Shown: piece after piece, positions 8,399 through 17,740 of the stretch
How the letters are laid out: every line of letters begins with the position of its first letter
Numbering within the stretch: position 1 is the first letter of the stretch
Origin: Geodermatophilus dictyosporus
GTDB taxonomy: Bacteria > Actinomycetota > Actinomycetes > Mycobacteriales > Geodermatophilaceae
Length of the DNA: 64,000 bases
NCBI RefSeq assembly: GCF_900115505.1
Contig: NZ_FOWQ01000001.1
Location: forward strand, 682,001-746,000
Reading direction: 5' to 3'
The notes under the pieces: model-generated
The model's database searches: none
Seen by the model: only the letters and a program-made list of their open reading frames with translations
What the model was told of the DNA's origin: nothing
Translations under genes and position numbers: made by a program

Positions 8399-9331
8399 AT
8401 GGCACGGCACTGGGTCGCGACCCGCCCCGGGGGCCTGGACGTCCTCTCGTTCGAGGAGTACGACGTGCCCCCGCCGCAGCAGGGCGAGGTCACGGTCTCG
8501 GTCCGGGCGGCCGGCATGAACCCCGCCGACGCCAAGCACGTGGCCCGCGGCGACCCGGCCGGCTTCCCGAGGGCGATCGGCTACGAGGTCGCCGGCGTGG
8601 TGAGCGCGGTCGGCGCGGACACCGGGATCGGGTCGGGGCCGGTGGCCGTGGGCGACGAGGTCCTCGCGTTCCGGATCAGCGGCGGATGGGCGACCGACGT
8701 GACCGTCGCGGCCCGGGACGTGTTCGCCAAGCCTGCGTCACTGTCGTTCGGCGAGGCCGCCGGCCTGCTGCTCGCCGGGTGCACCGCCTCGGAGATGCTG
8801 CACGTGACCGGCGTCGGGGAAGGCGACACGGTCCTGGTGCACGGCGCCTCGGGATCGGTGGGGGTCAGCGCGCTCCAGCAGGCTGCGCTGCTGGGGGCCC
8901 GGGTGATCGGGACGGCGAGTGCGGGCAGGTCCGACGTCGTGACCCGGTTCGGCGGGGTGCCGGTCGCGTACGGCGACGGGCTCGAGGAGCGGGTGCGCGC
9001 GGCGGCGCCGGGAGGAGTGGTGGCCGCGCTCGACTGCGTGGGCACCGACGAGGCGGTCGACGTCTCGCTCGCGCTGGTGGCCGACCGCGGCCGGATCGTC
9101 ACCATCGCCGCGCCCGGGCGGGCGCAGGCCGCAGGCTTCCCCGCGATCGCCGGGTCGATGCCGGCCAGCCAGGCCCACCGCGACTCCGTGCGGGCGGACC
9201 TGGTGCGCTTGGCCGGTGAGGGGCGGCTCGTCGTCCCCGTCGCCCGGACCTTCCCCCTCGCCGACGCCCGAGAGGCCACCGGGCTGCTGATGAGCCAGCA
9301 CCCGGGCGGGAAGCTCGTCCTCGAGCCGTAG
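8399..9331 (+). CDS. NADP-dependent MDR oxidoreductase (quinone-reductase type)
   Basis: This 310-residue member of the medium-chain dehydrogenase/reductase superfamily resembles zinc-free quinone oxidoreductases. The N-terminal GroES-like part includes RAAGMNPADAKHVARG near residue 40 and GYEVAGVVSAVG near 62. The Rossmann part carries VLVHGASGSVGVSALQQAA near 140-158 and a C-terminal HPGGKLVLEP ending. The catalytic-zinc Cys/His ligands of alcohol dehydrogenases are absent, fitting a reductase of quinones or enones using NADPH. It appears to be monocistronic, with a probable leaderless promoter. The substrate cannot be told. Confidence 0.9.
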   Translation: MARHWVATRPGGLDVLSFEEYDVPPPQQGEVTVSVRAAGMNPADAKHVARGDPAGFPRAIGYEVAGVVSAVGADTGIGSGPVAVGDEVLAFRISGGWATDVTVAARDVFAKPASLSFGEAAGLLLAGCTASEMLHVTGVGEGDTVLVHGASGSVGVSALQQAALLGARVIGTASAGRSDVVTRFGGVPVAYGDGLEERVRAAAPGGVVAALDCVGTDEAVDVSLALVADRGRIVTIAAPGRAQAAGFPAIAGSMPASQAHRDSVRADLVRLAGEGRLVVPVARTFPLADAREATGLLMSQHPGGKLVLEP

Positions 9332-9395
9332 CCCTGCTGAGCACGTGCGGCGGAGGGGACCGGTGCCCCGGCCTCGACGACCCCGGAGGCGGGTC

Positions 9396-9962
9396 CTAGG
9401 GACGTCGGACGGCGTAGCGCAGCAGGACGACACCGTTGCCGAACCGCCGGTTCTCCACCAGCTCCAGGTCGGTCGGCTCGTCGGCGGCCTCGAAGAGCCG
9501 TCGGCCGCGGCCGACGACGACCGGGTTGACGTAGAGCCGGTACTCGTCGACGAGGTCCAGCCGGCGGAAGGTCTCGGCCAGGTCGACCCCGCCGAGCGTC
9601 ATGTCCCCGCCGGGCCGCTGCTTCAGTGCGCGGACCTCGTCGGGGTCCACCACTGCCCGCAGCGAGGCGTTGGGGCCGACCTCCTGCAGCGTGCGGGAGA
9701 AGACGATCTTCGGCACGGCCCGCCAGATGCCGGCGAACTCGCGCATGACCGGCGGGGCGTCAGGGTCCTGGTCGGCGGTCGGCCAGAACGCCTCCATGAG
9801 CTCGTAGGTGACCCGGCCCTCCACGAAGGCGCTCATGGTCGCGAGCTGCTCGTTGAAGTGCGCGTGCAGCTCCTCGTCGACGCGGTGCCAGCTGAGGTCG
9901 TGGTCCGGCCCCTCGAAGCAGCCGTCCAGCGACAGCATCATGTGCACGACGATCTTCCGCAC
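9396..9962 (-). CDS. RibD C-terminal/dihydrofolate reductase-like protein
   Basis: The 188-residue protein starts at a GTG at 9962 with AGGAGG 5 nt upstream. It opens with the family pattern (VVHMMLSLDGCFEGPD), then EGRVTYELMEAFWP near 48-61, GGDMTLGGVDLAETF near 118-132 and VNPVVVGRGRRLFE near 145-158. These are typical of the DHFR/RibD-C fold that reduces pterin-like or other substrates with NADPH. Stand-alone copies are common in Actinobacteria and mostly uncharacterised. A hairpin at 9984-10005 separates it from the CoA-transferase gene upstream, so it is probably transcribed separately. Confidence 0.85.
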   Translation of the reverse strand: MRKIVVHMMLSLDGCFEGPDHDLSWHRVDEELHAHFNEQLATMSAFVEGRVTYELMEAFWPTADQDPDAPPVMREFAGIWRAVPKIVFSRTLQEVGPNASLRAVVDPDEVRALKQRPGGDMTLGGVDLAETFRRLDLVDEYRLYVNPVVVGRGRRLFEAADEPTDLELVENRRFGNGVVLLRYAVRRP

Positions 9963-9983
9963 GTGTCCTCCTGAGCTCGCGAC

Positions 9984-10005
9984 CCGGTCCGGGAGCTCGG
10001 ACCGG
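9984..10005. terminator. Hairpin between CoA-transferase and DHFR-like genes
   Basis: A perfect 8-bp inverted repeat (CCGGTCCG/CGGACCGG) with a 6-nt loop lies downstream of the CoA-transferase and 22 nt before the next gene. There is no T-tract, as is common for actinobacterial hairpins. A role as terminator is inferred from position. Confidence 0.4.
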
Positions 10006-10146
10006 CGGACGGCGGCGCTCTCATCGGTCCGGCAGACACCGTCCGAGCTGGGCGGAGTCAGCCGGCCCCCGAGGCGGTGGTGGTGCCTGACCGACGCCGT
10101 CCGTCAGCGGCCCTCCGGGCGAGACCACGGTGGCGGAGGAACGCAC

Positions 10147-12048
10147 TCAGCGAGGGCGCTCGCTGAAGTTGGCGTAGAGGTCGTGCTCGGTGAACTCCCG
10201 GCCCAACTGGCGGCGGAAGAACGCGTTGGTCGAGTAGCGGGTGGAGGAGAGGAAGAAGCGCTCCTCGTTGCTCCTGACCATGGCGAAGAACGGATCCGCC
10301 GCATCAGACCCGAGGTCGAAGTGGTCGTAGTTGACGACGACGTGCACCCGCCGGTCGAGGGCGGAGAACCGGCGGTCGAGCTCCCGTGCCAGGTCGTCGG
10401 CGTCCTGCGCCGTTGCCAGCCGCAGCCCCTCGAAGTTGACGTAGACGGTGTCGGTGGCCGAGTCGAACCTGAACCGCTCGTCCATGTCGACGGGAGGTCG
10501 GTCGCGCAGCCCCATCGGCTGGTCGCGGAAGATCGCCGCGTCCATCGCGCGGAGGTCGTCCCCGATGACGGGAGCGACGTCCATGTGGGCCAGGACGTCC
10601 CGCTCCACGTCCACGCCCGGGGCGACCTCGACCAGCTCGAGGCCCCGGTCGGTGAGCCGCAGGACGCACCGCTCGGTGACGTAGTAGACGCACTGCCCGC
10701 GCTCCACGGCCAGCCGCCCGTTGAAGGTCACCTGCCCGACCCGCTCGCGGAACTTCGCGACCGCGCCGGTGTCGTCGACGACCAGCGCGCCGTCGCGCAC
10801 CGCCACCCGCGAGCGGGCGGTGAAGGTGCCGAGGAAGAAGACCGCCTTGGCGTTCTGGCTGATGTTGATGAAGCCGCCCGCCCCGGCGACCCGGCGACCG
10901 AACCGGCTGACGTTGACGTTCCCCTCCGCGTCGGCCTCGGCCATGCCCAGGAACGCCTGGTCCAGCCCGCCGCCGTCGTAGAAGTCGAACTGGTAGGGCT
11001 GGTCGATGATCGCCTGCGGGTTCGCGACGGCGCCGAAGCTCAGCCCGCCGGCCGGGATGCCACCGACCCCTCCGGGCTCGACGGTCAGCGTGATCAGGTC
11101 GAGGATCCGCTCCTCGGCAGCCACGGCCGCCACCCCCTCGGGGATGCCGATCCCGAGGTTCACCACCGCGTTCGTCGACAGGGACATCGCGGCGCGACGG
11201 GCGATCACCTTGCGGGCGTCGAGGGGCATCGGCGTCAGCCCGGTGCTGGGTGCGGTGATCTCCCCCGTGTAGGAGGGGTCGTAGGCGACGGCGAAGGTCT
11301 GACCGTGGTTGGCGGGCTGCGCGACGACGACCGCGTCCACCAGGATGCCGGGGACCCTCACCTCGCGCGGGCTCAGCGTCCGGTGCTCGGTGACCCGCTC
11401 GACCTGCACGATGACCACGCCGCCGGAGTTCTTGGCCGCCTGCGCCATCGACAGCACCTCGAGGGTGAGCGCCTCCCGCTCCATGGTGATGTTGCCCTCC
11501 GGGTCGGCCGTCGTCCCGCGCAGGAGGGCCACGTGCACCGGCTGCGCGGGGAAGAACAGGTGCTCCTCCCCGCGCAGCGTCACCAGTTCGACCAGCTCCT
11601 CGGTGGTGCACTCGTTCATCCGGCCGCCCCCGTGGCGCGGATCGACGAACGTGCCGAGCCCGACCTTGGTCACCACGCCCGGGCGCCCGCCGGCGATCTC
11701 CCGGAACAGGTGGCTGATCACGCCCTGCGGCCAGCAGTAGGCCTCGATGCGGTCGTCGAGCGCGAGCACGCCGAGGCTCGGCACGAGCCCCCAGTGCCCG
11801 CCGATGACCCGGCGCACCATGCCGTCGGCACCGAAGTGGTTCAGTCCGCGCGCGCCGCCGTCGCCCTGGCCCGCCGCGTAGACCAGGGTGAGGTCCCGCG
11901 GCGAGCCGGTGGCCTCGAACCGCCGTTCCAGCGCGAGCGCCAACTCCTCGGCGAACCCCACACCGACGAACCCGCCGGTGGCGACGGTGTCGCCGTCGAG
12001 GACGATCTGCGCCGCGGCGTCGGCCGAGATGACCTTGTTGCGCTGCAC
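10147..12048 (-). CDS. Acyl-CoA:carboxylate CoA-transferase (YdiF/Pct type)
   Basis: The 633-residue protein fuses the alpha and beta halves of a family I CoA-transferase. The start is GTG at 12048, giving the usual opening ([19 protein letters not shown]) and GGFVG turn. A later ATG-type frame start at 12102 would overlap the upstream gene by 41 nt. [15 protein letters not shown], in the C-terminal half, carries the Glu expected to form the glutamyl-CoA thioester. GIGIPEGVA marks the second domain. About 110 extra residues follow the usual beta domain. Such enzymes move CoA between acetyl- or propionyl-CoA and short carboxylates. It lies 13 nt after an MHS symporter gene, suggesting uptake followed by CoA activation of the same acid. 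Confidence 0.9.
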   Translation of the reverse strand: MQRNKVISADAAAQIVLDGDTVATGGFVGVGFAEELALALERRFEATGSPRDLTLVYAAGQGDGGARGLNHFGADGMVRRVIGGHWGLVPSLGVLALDDRIEAYCWPQGVISHLFREIAGGRPGVVTKVGLGTFVDPRHGGGRMNECTTEELVELVTLRGEEHLFFPAQPVHVALLRGTTADPEGNITMEREALTLEVLSMAQAAKNSGGVVIVQVERVTEHRTLSPREVRVPGILVDAVVVAQPANHGQTFAVAYDPSYTGEITAPSTGLTPMPLDARKVIARRAAMSLSTNAVVNLGIGIPEGVAAVAAEERILDLITLTVEPGGVGGIPAGGLSFGAVANPQAIIDQPYQFDFYDGGGLDQAFLGMAEADAEGNVNVSRFGRRVAGAGGFINISQNAKAVFFLGTFTARSRVAVRDGALVVDDTGAVAKFRERVGQVTFNGRLAVERGQCVYYVTERCVLRLTDRGLELVEVAPGVDVERDVLAHMDVAPVIGDDLRAMDAAIFRDQPMGLRDRPPVDMDERFRFDSATDTVYVNFEGLRLATAQDADDLARELDRRFSALDRRVHVVVNYDHFDLGSDAADPFFAMVRSNEERFFLSSTRYSTNAFFRRQLGREFTEHDLYANFSERPR

Positions 12049-12061
12049 CGGACGGCGGGGC

Positions 12062-13426
12062 TCAGCGCCGGCCGGCGCCGACCGACGCCCGGTCGGCGAC
12101 AAGGTCCCGCGTCAGGTCGCTGCGCGCGGTCTCCCGGCTGAGCACGACGGCGATCACCGTGAGCACCGCGGCACCGGCGAGGTACAGCGAGATCGGCACC
12201 GAGCTGCCGTACTCGATCAGCAGCGCCGTGGCGATGATCGGCGCCAGGCTGCCCGCCACGATCGAGGACACCTGCCCGGCCACCGAGAGGCCGCTGTAGC
12301 GCACCTGGGTGGAGAACAGCTCCGAGAAGAAGGACGCCTGCGGCCCGTACATCGCTCCGTGGAGGACCAGGCCGACCGTGCCGGCGAGCGCCAGCAGCAG
12401 GAACGACTGCGAGTCGTACAGGGCGAAGAACACGAAGCCCCACACGCCGACGCCCACGGCTCCCACCAGGTAGACCGGCCGGCGGCCGAACCGGTCCGAC
12501 GCCGCGCCCATGGCCGGGATCGCCACGAAGTGGATCGCGGAGGCGATGAGGGCCGCGTTCAGCGCCGTGCCGCGCGAGACACCTGCCTCACCGGTGGCGT
12601 AGGCCAGCGCGAACGCGGTGAAGATGTAGTAGCCGATGTTCTCCGCCAGGCGGGCGCCGATGGCCAGGACGATCTCCCGGGGGTAGTCCTTGAGCACCTG
12701 GACCACGGGCAGCTTGGGAGCCTCCTCGGCCTTGGCGGACTGCTCGCGGGCGGCCCGGAAGACCGGCGACTCCTCGATCGAGACCCGGATCCACAGACCG
12801 ACGCCCACCAGCACGGCGCTGAGCAGGAAGGGGATGCGCCAGCCCCAGGACTCGAACTGCTGGTCGGTGGTGAACGCCGAGACGATCGCGAGGACGGCGA
12901 CGGCGAGGAGGTTGCCCGCCGGCGCGCCGGCCTGCGGCCAGGAGGCCCAGTACCCGCGCCGCTCCGGCGTGCCGTACTCCGCGGCCATCAGCACCGCGCC
13001 GCCCCACTCGCCACCGAGGGCGAAGCCCTGCACCAGCCGGAGGAGGATCAGGAGGACCGGCGCCCAGATGCCGATCTGGGCGTAGGTCGGCAGCAGGCCG
13101 ATCAGGAAGGTCGCGCCGCCCATCAGCATCAGCGTGATGACCAGCATCTGCTTGCGGCCGACCTTGTCGCCGAAGTGCCCGAAGACCACCCCACCGATGG
13201 GGCGGGCCGCGAAGCCCACGGCGTACGTGGCGAACGCGAGCAGCGTGCCGACCAGCGGGTCGAAGTCGGGGAAGAACAGCGTGTTGAAGACCAGCGCGGC
13301 GGCGGAGCCGTAGAGGAAGAAGTCGTACCACTCCACGGTCGTGCCGACGAGGCTGGCGCCGACGACCTTGACGATGGACGTGCGCGACGCCGGCGGGACG
13401 GCGGCGTCCTGGTGGGACCTGGACAA
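12062..13426 (-). CDS. MHS-family MFS carboxylate:H+ symporter
   Basis: The protein has 454 residues and 12 predicted membrane spans. I chose the TTG start at 13426 because GGGGAGG lies 6 nt upstream, and the frame above it is not protein-like. Family signatures are [15 protein letters not shown]-type residues near the N-terminus, [14 protein letters not shown] after TM2, [15 protein letters not shown] near TM4, and [13 protein letters not shown] between the halves. The metabolite:H+ symporter group includes ShiA, KgtP and proline/betaine carriers, so the likely substrate is a carboxylate, zwitterion or similar small molecule. It is co-directional with the CoA-transferase 13 nt downstream. 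Confidence 0.9.
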   Translation of the reverse strand: MSRSHQDAAVPPASRTSIVKVVGASLVGTTVEWYDFFLYGSAAALVFNTLFFPDFDPLVGTLLAFATYAVGFAARPIGGVVFGHFGDKVGRKQMLVITLMLMGGATFLIGLLPTYAQIGIWAPVLLILLRLVQGFALGGEWGGAVLMAAEYGTPERRGYWASWPQAGAPAGNLLAVAVLAIVSAFTTDQQFESWGWRIPFLLSAVLVGVGLWIRVSIEESPVFRAAREQSAKAEEAPKLPVVQVLKDYPREIVLAIGARLAENIGYYIFTAFALAYATGEAGVSRGTALNAALIASAIHFVAIPAMGAASDRFGRRPVYLVGAVGVGVWGFVFFALYDSQSFLLLALAGTVGLVLHGAMYGPQASFFSELFSTQVRYSGLSVAGQVSSIVAGSLAPIIATALLIEYGSSVPISLYLAGAAVLTVIAVVLSRETARSDLTRDLVADRASVGAGRR

Positions 13427-13769
13427 GGTTCCTCCCCTGTTCGTGTGCCGGATCTGTGGAGGTTGCGGGTGTCTCCGGCCGAGGGGCGGGAGACGCCGGC
13501 GATGTGGGAGCCGCCCGCGAGCGGGCGGCCGGCTCAGCGTTCGGGATGGGCGCGGCGGCCGCGCGGTCCCCGGGAGGACCGCCGTGCAGGTGGCCGCCGG
13601 CGGTACCCGGCTCGGCGCCGCACGGGACCGGGCAGGGCCCACGGACGACGGTGCAGATCCACGCTCACCCCCTCGCTGGCCGAGCTCCGGCGACAGCATC
13701 GCCGGGTTGCGGCGCATCGGCGAGTTATGGGCGATCTCGATCCGGTGACCCGCGTCGGCCGTCACGAGC
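13427..13769. other. Spacer with a strong hairpin upstream of the MHS gene
   Basis: No gene is supported here. A perfect 9-bp inverted repeat (GCCGCCCGC, GA, GCGGGCGGC) lies at 13510-13529, about 85 nt upstream of the TTG start on the minus strand. A shorter GTCTCC/GGAGAC pair lies just before it. Either could be a terminator or lie in the 5' leader of the symporter mRNA. Confidence 0.4.
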
Positions 13770-14222
13770 GTGGTCCACCTGCCCGGCGCGCCCTTCCTGG
13801 TCGGGGAGCTCTCCCCGGTCGAGGTCCTCGCCCCGCTGGTCACCGGTCCGGTGACCGTGGACGACGACGTCGACTGGGCCGCCCGCCCCGAGCGGGCAGC
13901 CGCGGGTCCCGAGGGCCTCGACGACTTCGTGTACCCGTACCTGGGCGAGGGGCTCGGCGGTGCCGTCGTCGTCTGCGGCGCCTGGGGCACCCACCCGGCC
14001 GTGCTGCAGGCCGTCTCCGACCGCGCGGCCGCACTCCCCCGGCACGTCCGCCCTGGCTCGCAGGGGTCCGACACCCTGGCGACCGGTCATCGGCGTGGGT
14101 CGGACGAACACCCCGGGACCGTCCACCGCAGCGAGCCCGCCGAGTCGCCGCAGCCGCGGGGCGCGCGGATCTGCCCCTGCGCCGCACAGCCCATCGGCCA
14201 CGGCAGGGTGCCCAGACCCTGA
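13770..14222 (+). CDS. Doubtful ORF or gene remnant
   Basis: A GTG-started frame of 150 codons has a protein-like first two thirds (LDDFVYPYLGEGLGGAVVV and flanking residues) but degrades into Ser/Arg/Pro-rich sequence near the end. There is no ribosome site and no family I recognise. It may be a decayed gene whose original stop has been lost. The region to the cupin start at 14380 otherwise holds only its promoter. Confidence 0.25.
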   Translation: MVHLPGAPFLVGELSPVEVLAPLVTGPVTVDDDVDWAARPERAAAGPEGLDDFVYPYLGEGLGGAVVVCGAWGTHPAVLQAVSDRAAALPRHVRPGSQGSDTLATGHRRGSDEHPGTVHRSEPAESPQPRGARICPCAAQPIGHGRVPRP

Positions 14223-14379
14223 CGGGGTGCAGTCGACGGGCTCGTGGCGCCCACCGCGCCGGCGTCCGCGGCGTCCGGACACCGGTCGAGTGGCACCGTG
14301 CGCGGTCATCGACGGGTCGGTCGGACCGACGACCACGAGCACTCCGTCGGCGGCGAGAGAGCTCGGGACAGGAGGAACG

Positions 14380-14880
14380 ATGAGCCAGGACCCCGACAGC
14401 CGGATCATCCGGCCCGGCGAAGGCACACGAGTGCCCGCGCTGGACATGACCCACAAGGTGGACGCCGACCGGTTCGGCGGTCGTCTGCTGGTCGTGGAGG
14501 GTCGGATCGCCCCGGGTGCGCTCGTCCCGCCGCACACCCACACCCGTGAGGACGAGTGCTCCTACGTCATCTCCGGCGAGGTCGTGTTCCAGGTGGACGA
14601 GGACACCTTCACAGCCGAGGCCGGCAGCTACGTGATCAAGCCGCGCGGCGTGCCGCACGCCTTCTGGAACCCCGGCAGCGAGCCCGCGCGGGTGATGGAG
14701 CTGCACGTACCGGCGACCTTCGCCCACTACTACGACGAGGCCGGCGTGCTCCTCACCGACTCCGCGATGACCCCGCAGGAGCGACGGGAGGCCCTGGACG
14801 CGCACCACGCTCGCTACGGCGTGACCTTCCACTGGGACCGCGTCGCGGATCTCGTCGATCGCCACGGCGTCCGGCCGTGA
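14380..14880 (+). CDS. Cupin-domain protein
   Basis: This 166-residue protein has an ATG at 14380 with GGAGGA 4 nt upstream. The cupin motif 1 is clear: PPHTHTREDECSYVISGEV at about residues 47-65 supplies two His and a Glu for a metal. Motif 2 (GSYVIKPRGVPHAFWN, about 82-97) supplies the last His. The C-terminal helix has a YYDEAGVLL pattern common in small actinobacterial cupins. Such proteins include dioxygenases, isomerases and non-catalytic sensors, and the reaction cannot be named. It stands alone. Confidence 0.85.
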   Translation: MSQDPDSRIIRPGEGTRVPALDMTHKVDADRFGGRLLVVEGRIAPGALVPPHTHTREDECSYVISGEVVFQVDEDTFTAEAGSYVIKPRGVPHAFWNPGSEPARVMELHVPATFAHYYDEAGVLLTDSAMTPQERREALDAHHARYGVTFHWDRVADLVDRHGVRP

Positions 14881-15400
14881 GCCGTCCAGGCCACGTCGGG
14901 ACGGAGGGCCGGCTCGCACCACCACGGTGCGGCTGTGCGGCCGACGCCGACCGCGCCCCTGCTGCGGGCGCCGTGCGACACCGGCGCGCCGATCCGGCCG
15001 ACGGGTCACCGGCCCGCGAGGCAGGGGGTGGATGACGGGCGCGGCCTGGGACCATCCCCGTGGTCCCACGACCGGGCCGACGGGACCGGACCTGCGACTC
15101 CCTGCCCGAGCCGTCGGCCGGGGCGCCGCGGACGTCCGTCCGGCTCCACCTGTGCAGGTCAAACGGTCCGGTCCTGGGTGACGACGTGCGGTCCGGCGGT
15201 GCTCGTGACCCAGGCGTCGCTCCCTCCCGCCCGGCTGCGACGCGGAGGAGGCTGTGGACCGCAGTCCCCTGCGCAGGCCCCGCCGCCACGGCGGTCCGGC
15301 GGCCGGGAGGACGCCCGCACCCGGGCGAGCACCCCTGACCGGCGGAGCGACGGGAAGAGCACGCACCCGTGATCCACACCACGACACGAGAGGACCCCCG
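14881..15400. other. Gene-free 520-bp stretch
   Basis: Several short frames cross this stretch but none has a ribosome site, a motif or plausible composition. The last bases contain the GAGAGGA ribosome site for the gene at 15401. I see no RNA gene or repeat here. Confidence 0.5.
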
Positions 15401-15853
15401 ATGCCCACCCTGCCCTGGTTCTCCGGCCCTGTTCCGGTCCCCGGGACGACCGCGGTCGTGATGGCCTCCCGGTTCCGCGTCCGCCGACTCCGGCAGGTGC
15501 CGCGCTTCTTCCTCGACTCGATGCGCATCCACCGTCAGGTCCGGGCAGCGGACGGGGCGCTGGGGATCTCCCTCATCGCCCGTCCGCTGCGGCGGGAGTT
15601 CCTCACCCTCAGCGCCTGGCGGGACCGGGGCAGCCTCGACGCCCTGGTCCGGGCCGAGCCGCACCGTGGCGCGATGCGCCGCCATCGGGCGGCGATGGCC
15701 GAGTCCACCTTCACGTTCTGGGAGGTCCCCGCCGTCCAGCTGCCGGTGCGCTGGGACGACGCACGGCAGCACCTCGACGCCGAACGCGGTTCCTCCCGGG
15801 ACCCCTCGGCGGGAACCGCCGACCGCGAGCGTGCGGATCGAGGCCCGCGGTGA
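15401..15853 (+). CDS. ABM/Dabb-like alpha+beta barrel protein
   Basis: The protein has 150 residues with GAGAGGA upstream of the ATG at 15401. The pattern of a basic N-terminal strand (VVMASRFRVRRLRQVPRFF), a central LSAWRDRGSLDALVRAEPHR segment and a MAESTFTFWEVP strand fits the dimeric ferredoxin-like fold of antibiotic-biosynthesis monooxygenases. Stand-alone relatives are mostly uncharacterised, and some bind heme or quinones. Its stop overlaps the GTG of the following hydrolase pseudogene (GTGA), so the two were once a coupled pair. Confidence 0.65.
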   Translation: MPTLPWFSGPVPVPGTTAVVMASRFRVRRLRQVPRFFLDSMRIHRQVRAADGALGISLIARPLRREFLTLSAWRDRGSLDALVRAEPHRGAMRRHRAAMAESTFTFWEVPAVQLPVRWDDARQHLDAERGSSRDPSAGTADRERADRGPR

Positions 15854-16489
15854 GCGGAACCGTCATCCCGGGTCGCGCAGCTGGAGGTGCCGGCGGGAGC
15901 GCAGGCTCTGGAGTGCGGCACGAGTCCGCCCACGTCGTCGGCGCATCGCTCGGCGGGATGATCGGCCAGGCGATCGCCATCCGGCACCCCCACCGGGTCC
16001 GGTCGCTGGCCTCGCTGGTGTCGACGACGAGTCGCCGGGGCGTCGGGCGCACCTCACCCCGGGTCCTGCGTCGTGCACTCGGCCGACCGCCGCGGCCCGA
16101 GGAGGCAGCGGTCGAACGCCGGGTCCGGGTCTTCTCGACGATCGGGTCCACCGGCTTCGAGCAGGATCTCGACGAGCTGCGGCGCGTGACCAGGCCCGCG
16201 TTCCGACGTGATCCCGACGCCCGCGACGGCCGCCGTCGCCAGCACCGGGCGGTGGGCGCCGCTCCCGACCGGACCGACGCCCTGCGGCGGCTCACGGTGC
16301 CCACCGTGGTGGTCCACGGCACCGCGGACCCGGTGTGCCATCCGTCCGGCGGGCGGGCGACGGCCGAGGCCACCCCCCGGCGCCCGCCTCGAGCTCGTCC
16401 CCGGGATGGGCCACGACCTGCCCCGTGGGGCGTGGCCGCGGCTCGTCCGCGCGATCGTGGACAACGCCCGCCGCGCCGACGGACGGTGA
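15850..16489 (+). pseudogene. Alpha/beta hydrolase, 5' truncated and frameshifted
   Basis: The frame from the GTG at 15850 reaches the nucleophile elbow (VVGASLGGMIGQAIA) after only about 30 Gly/Ala-rich residues; the usual 80-90 residues with the HG oxyanion motif are missing. It continues to the acid-residue strand (PTVVVHGTADPVCHP) near 16300. The catalytic-His segment (LELVPGMGHDLPRG) is in another frame, ending at a TGA near 16489. The break lies at a run of six C near 16373; removing one C restores frame. Either the gene is dead or the C run is a sequencing error, but the 5' loss is independent of that. Confidence 0.75.
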
Positions 16490-16526
16490 TCCGGCCCGGC
16501 GAGCGAGCCGGGACGTCCCCCGTCGG

Positions 16527-17033
16527 TCAGGTCGTCGGTCCTGGCGCCCGCTCCCAGCGCCACACCGGACCGTCCTCCGCGTCGTCGATCTCGGCGACCC
16601 GTTCGAACCCGAGCCTCCGCAGCACGGTCGTCGACGGGCCCTCCTCCGCCAGCGTGTGCGCCCGGACCAGCGAGACCCCCTCGCGTGCTGCGAGGTCGAG
16701 CCACAGCCGCGCCGCCGCGGTGGCGTGCCCGCGTCCGCGGTGGGCGGGGGCGACGCTGTAGCCGATCTCGACGGCCCCGTCCACGGGCGGTCCGGTGAAC
16801 CCGCCCATCCCCACGACGAGGTCCTCCACCGGGTCGATGACGAGGTAGCTGAACCACTGCGGCGGCATCCCGCACCGGAGTGCGTCGAGCGTCGCCGGGA
16901 GCGCCTCCGGGAAGGCGAGGTAGCCGGTGGCCACGTCCGGGCCGAAGCGCTCGCGGAAGGCGGCGTCCGACTCCAGGAGGGCCTCCGCGACCTCGACGGT
17001 GACCGGTACGACCTCCGTGCGGTCGGTGCGCAT
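16527..17033 (-). CDS. GNAT-family N-acetyltransferase
   Basis: This 168-residue acetyltransferase shows the GNAT core: GMGGFTGPPVDGAVEIGYSV near residues 80-100, then the acetyl-CoA pyrophosphate loop APAHRGRGHATAA near 101-113, and a C-terminal LRRLGFERVAE strand near 140-150. I chose the ATG at 17033, which has AGGGG 6 nt upstream. A GTG at 17063 also works and would overlap the DUF1772 stop by four bases (GTGA). Layout resembles RimJ/RimL-like enzymes that acetylate amines or protein N-termini, but the substrate is unknown. It is probably co-transcribed with DUF1772. Confidence 0.85.
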   Translation of the reverse strand: MRTDRTEVVPVTVEVAEALLESDAAFRERFGPDVATGYLAFPEALPATLDALRCGMPPQWFSYLVIDPVEDLVVGMGGFTGPPVDGAVEIGYSVAPAHRGRGHATAAARLWLDLAAREGVSLVRAHTLAEEGPSTTVLRRLGFERVAEIDDAEDGPVWRWERAPGPTT

Positions 17034-17059
17034 CGGGTGCCCCTGCGCGCGGACGTCGG

Positions 17060-17575
17060 TCACGGCCGGGCCGCCTCGGCGGTCCTGGCCACGCCCGCCT
17101 CCTGCGCTGCCCAGGTCGCGGCCACCGTCGCCACGAGGCCGAGGACGACGCGGACGTGGTGCCAGCGAGCCCACGTCCGCAGCAGGTCCCGGGTCTCGGG
17201 GTCCGTGAGCCGACCCGACGTGAACCGGTCGTTGGCCGGCTCGTTGACGGCGAGGGTGACGGCGACGACGCCCCCGGTGGCCACCGCGGCGACCACGGCG
17301 GCGCCGGACCTGCGGCGGCCGACGAGCTGGGTGACCGCCGATGCGAGGCTGGTGGCGCCCGCGCCGGCGCCCAGCGGGATCATCAGGCTCCGGATGCGCC
17401 CGGCGTGCGCCGTGAACCACCGGCGGAACTCGGCCGGCGGCGTCGCGCGCCAGGACGGCACGAGAACCACCTCGATGAAGACCATGCCGCCCGTCAGGAC
17501 GCCGGCGGACGTCGCCGAGGCCAGCCCGAGCGGCCGGGCCCACCGGGCGACGCGGGAGGTGTGTTCGTGCTCCAT
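17060..17575 (-). CDS. DUF1772 (anthrone oxygenase-like) membrane protein
   Basis: The 171-residue protein has about four membrane segments. A GGMVFIEVVLVPSW segment opens the core and the conserved NEPANDR motif follows near residue 111, with the WARWHHVRVVLGLVA helix near the end. DUF1772 contains fungal and bacterial anthrone oxygenases and many uncharacterised membrane proteins. No polyketide genes are nearby, so an oxygenase role is not supported by context. It precedes the GNAT gene in one transcriptional direction. Confidence 0.75.
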   Translation of the reverse strand: MEHEHTSRVARWARPLGLASATSAGVLTGGMVFIEVVLVPSWRATPPAEFRRWFTAHAGRIRSLMIPLGAGAGATSLASAVTQLVGRRRSGAAVVAAVATGGVVAVTLAVNEPANDRFTSGRLTDPETRDLLRTWARWHHVRVVLGLVATVAATWAAQEAGVARTAEAARP

Positions 17576-17645
17576 CGGAGGCTCCTCTCACGGGGTGACG
17601 ACGGGGGCGGTGTCTGAGGTGGTCCCCGGGGCGCTCGCCCTCTCG

Positions 17646-17675
17646 TCGGCCGGCCCGCCCGTGCGGGCCGGCCGA
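17646..17675. terminator. Strong 13-bp perfect hairpin
   Basis: A perfect 13-bp stem (TCGGCCGGCCCGC/GCGGGCCGGCCGA) with a CCGT loop. It lies about 70 nt upstream of the DUF1772 start and far from the plus-strand permease. It may stop transcription in either direction or lie in the DUF1772 leader. Confidence 0.4.
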
Positions 17676-17696
17676 TCCGACCACAGCGGTGCACGC

Positions 17697-17740
17697 TGTC
17701 CCGGAACTGCTGTGGACCTGTCCCGGAACGACGGTGGACG
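17697..17740. repeat. Imperfect 22-bp tandem repeat
   Basis: Two adjacent units share TGTCCCGGAAC and the GTGGAC end (17697-17718 and 17719-17740), with differences in the centre. The spacing of two helical turns would suit a dimeric regulator. The owner gene is unclear. Confidence 0.4.

Noticed and set aside
14881-15400. Short ORFs in the gap before the ABM-like gene
   Set aside because: None has a ribosome site, a recognisable motif or plausible composition.
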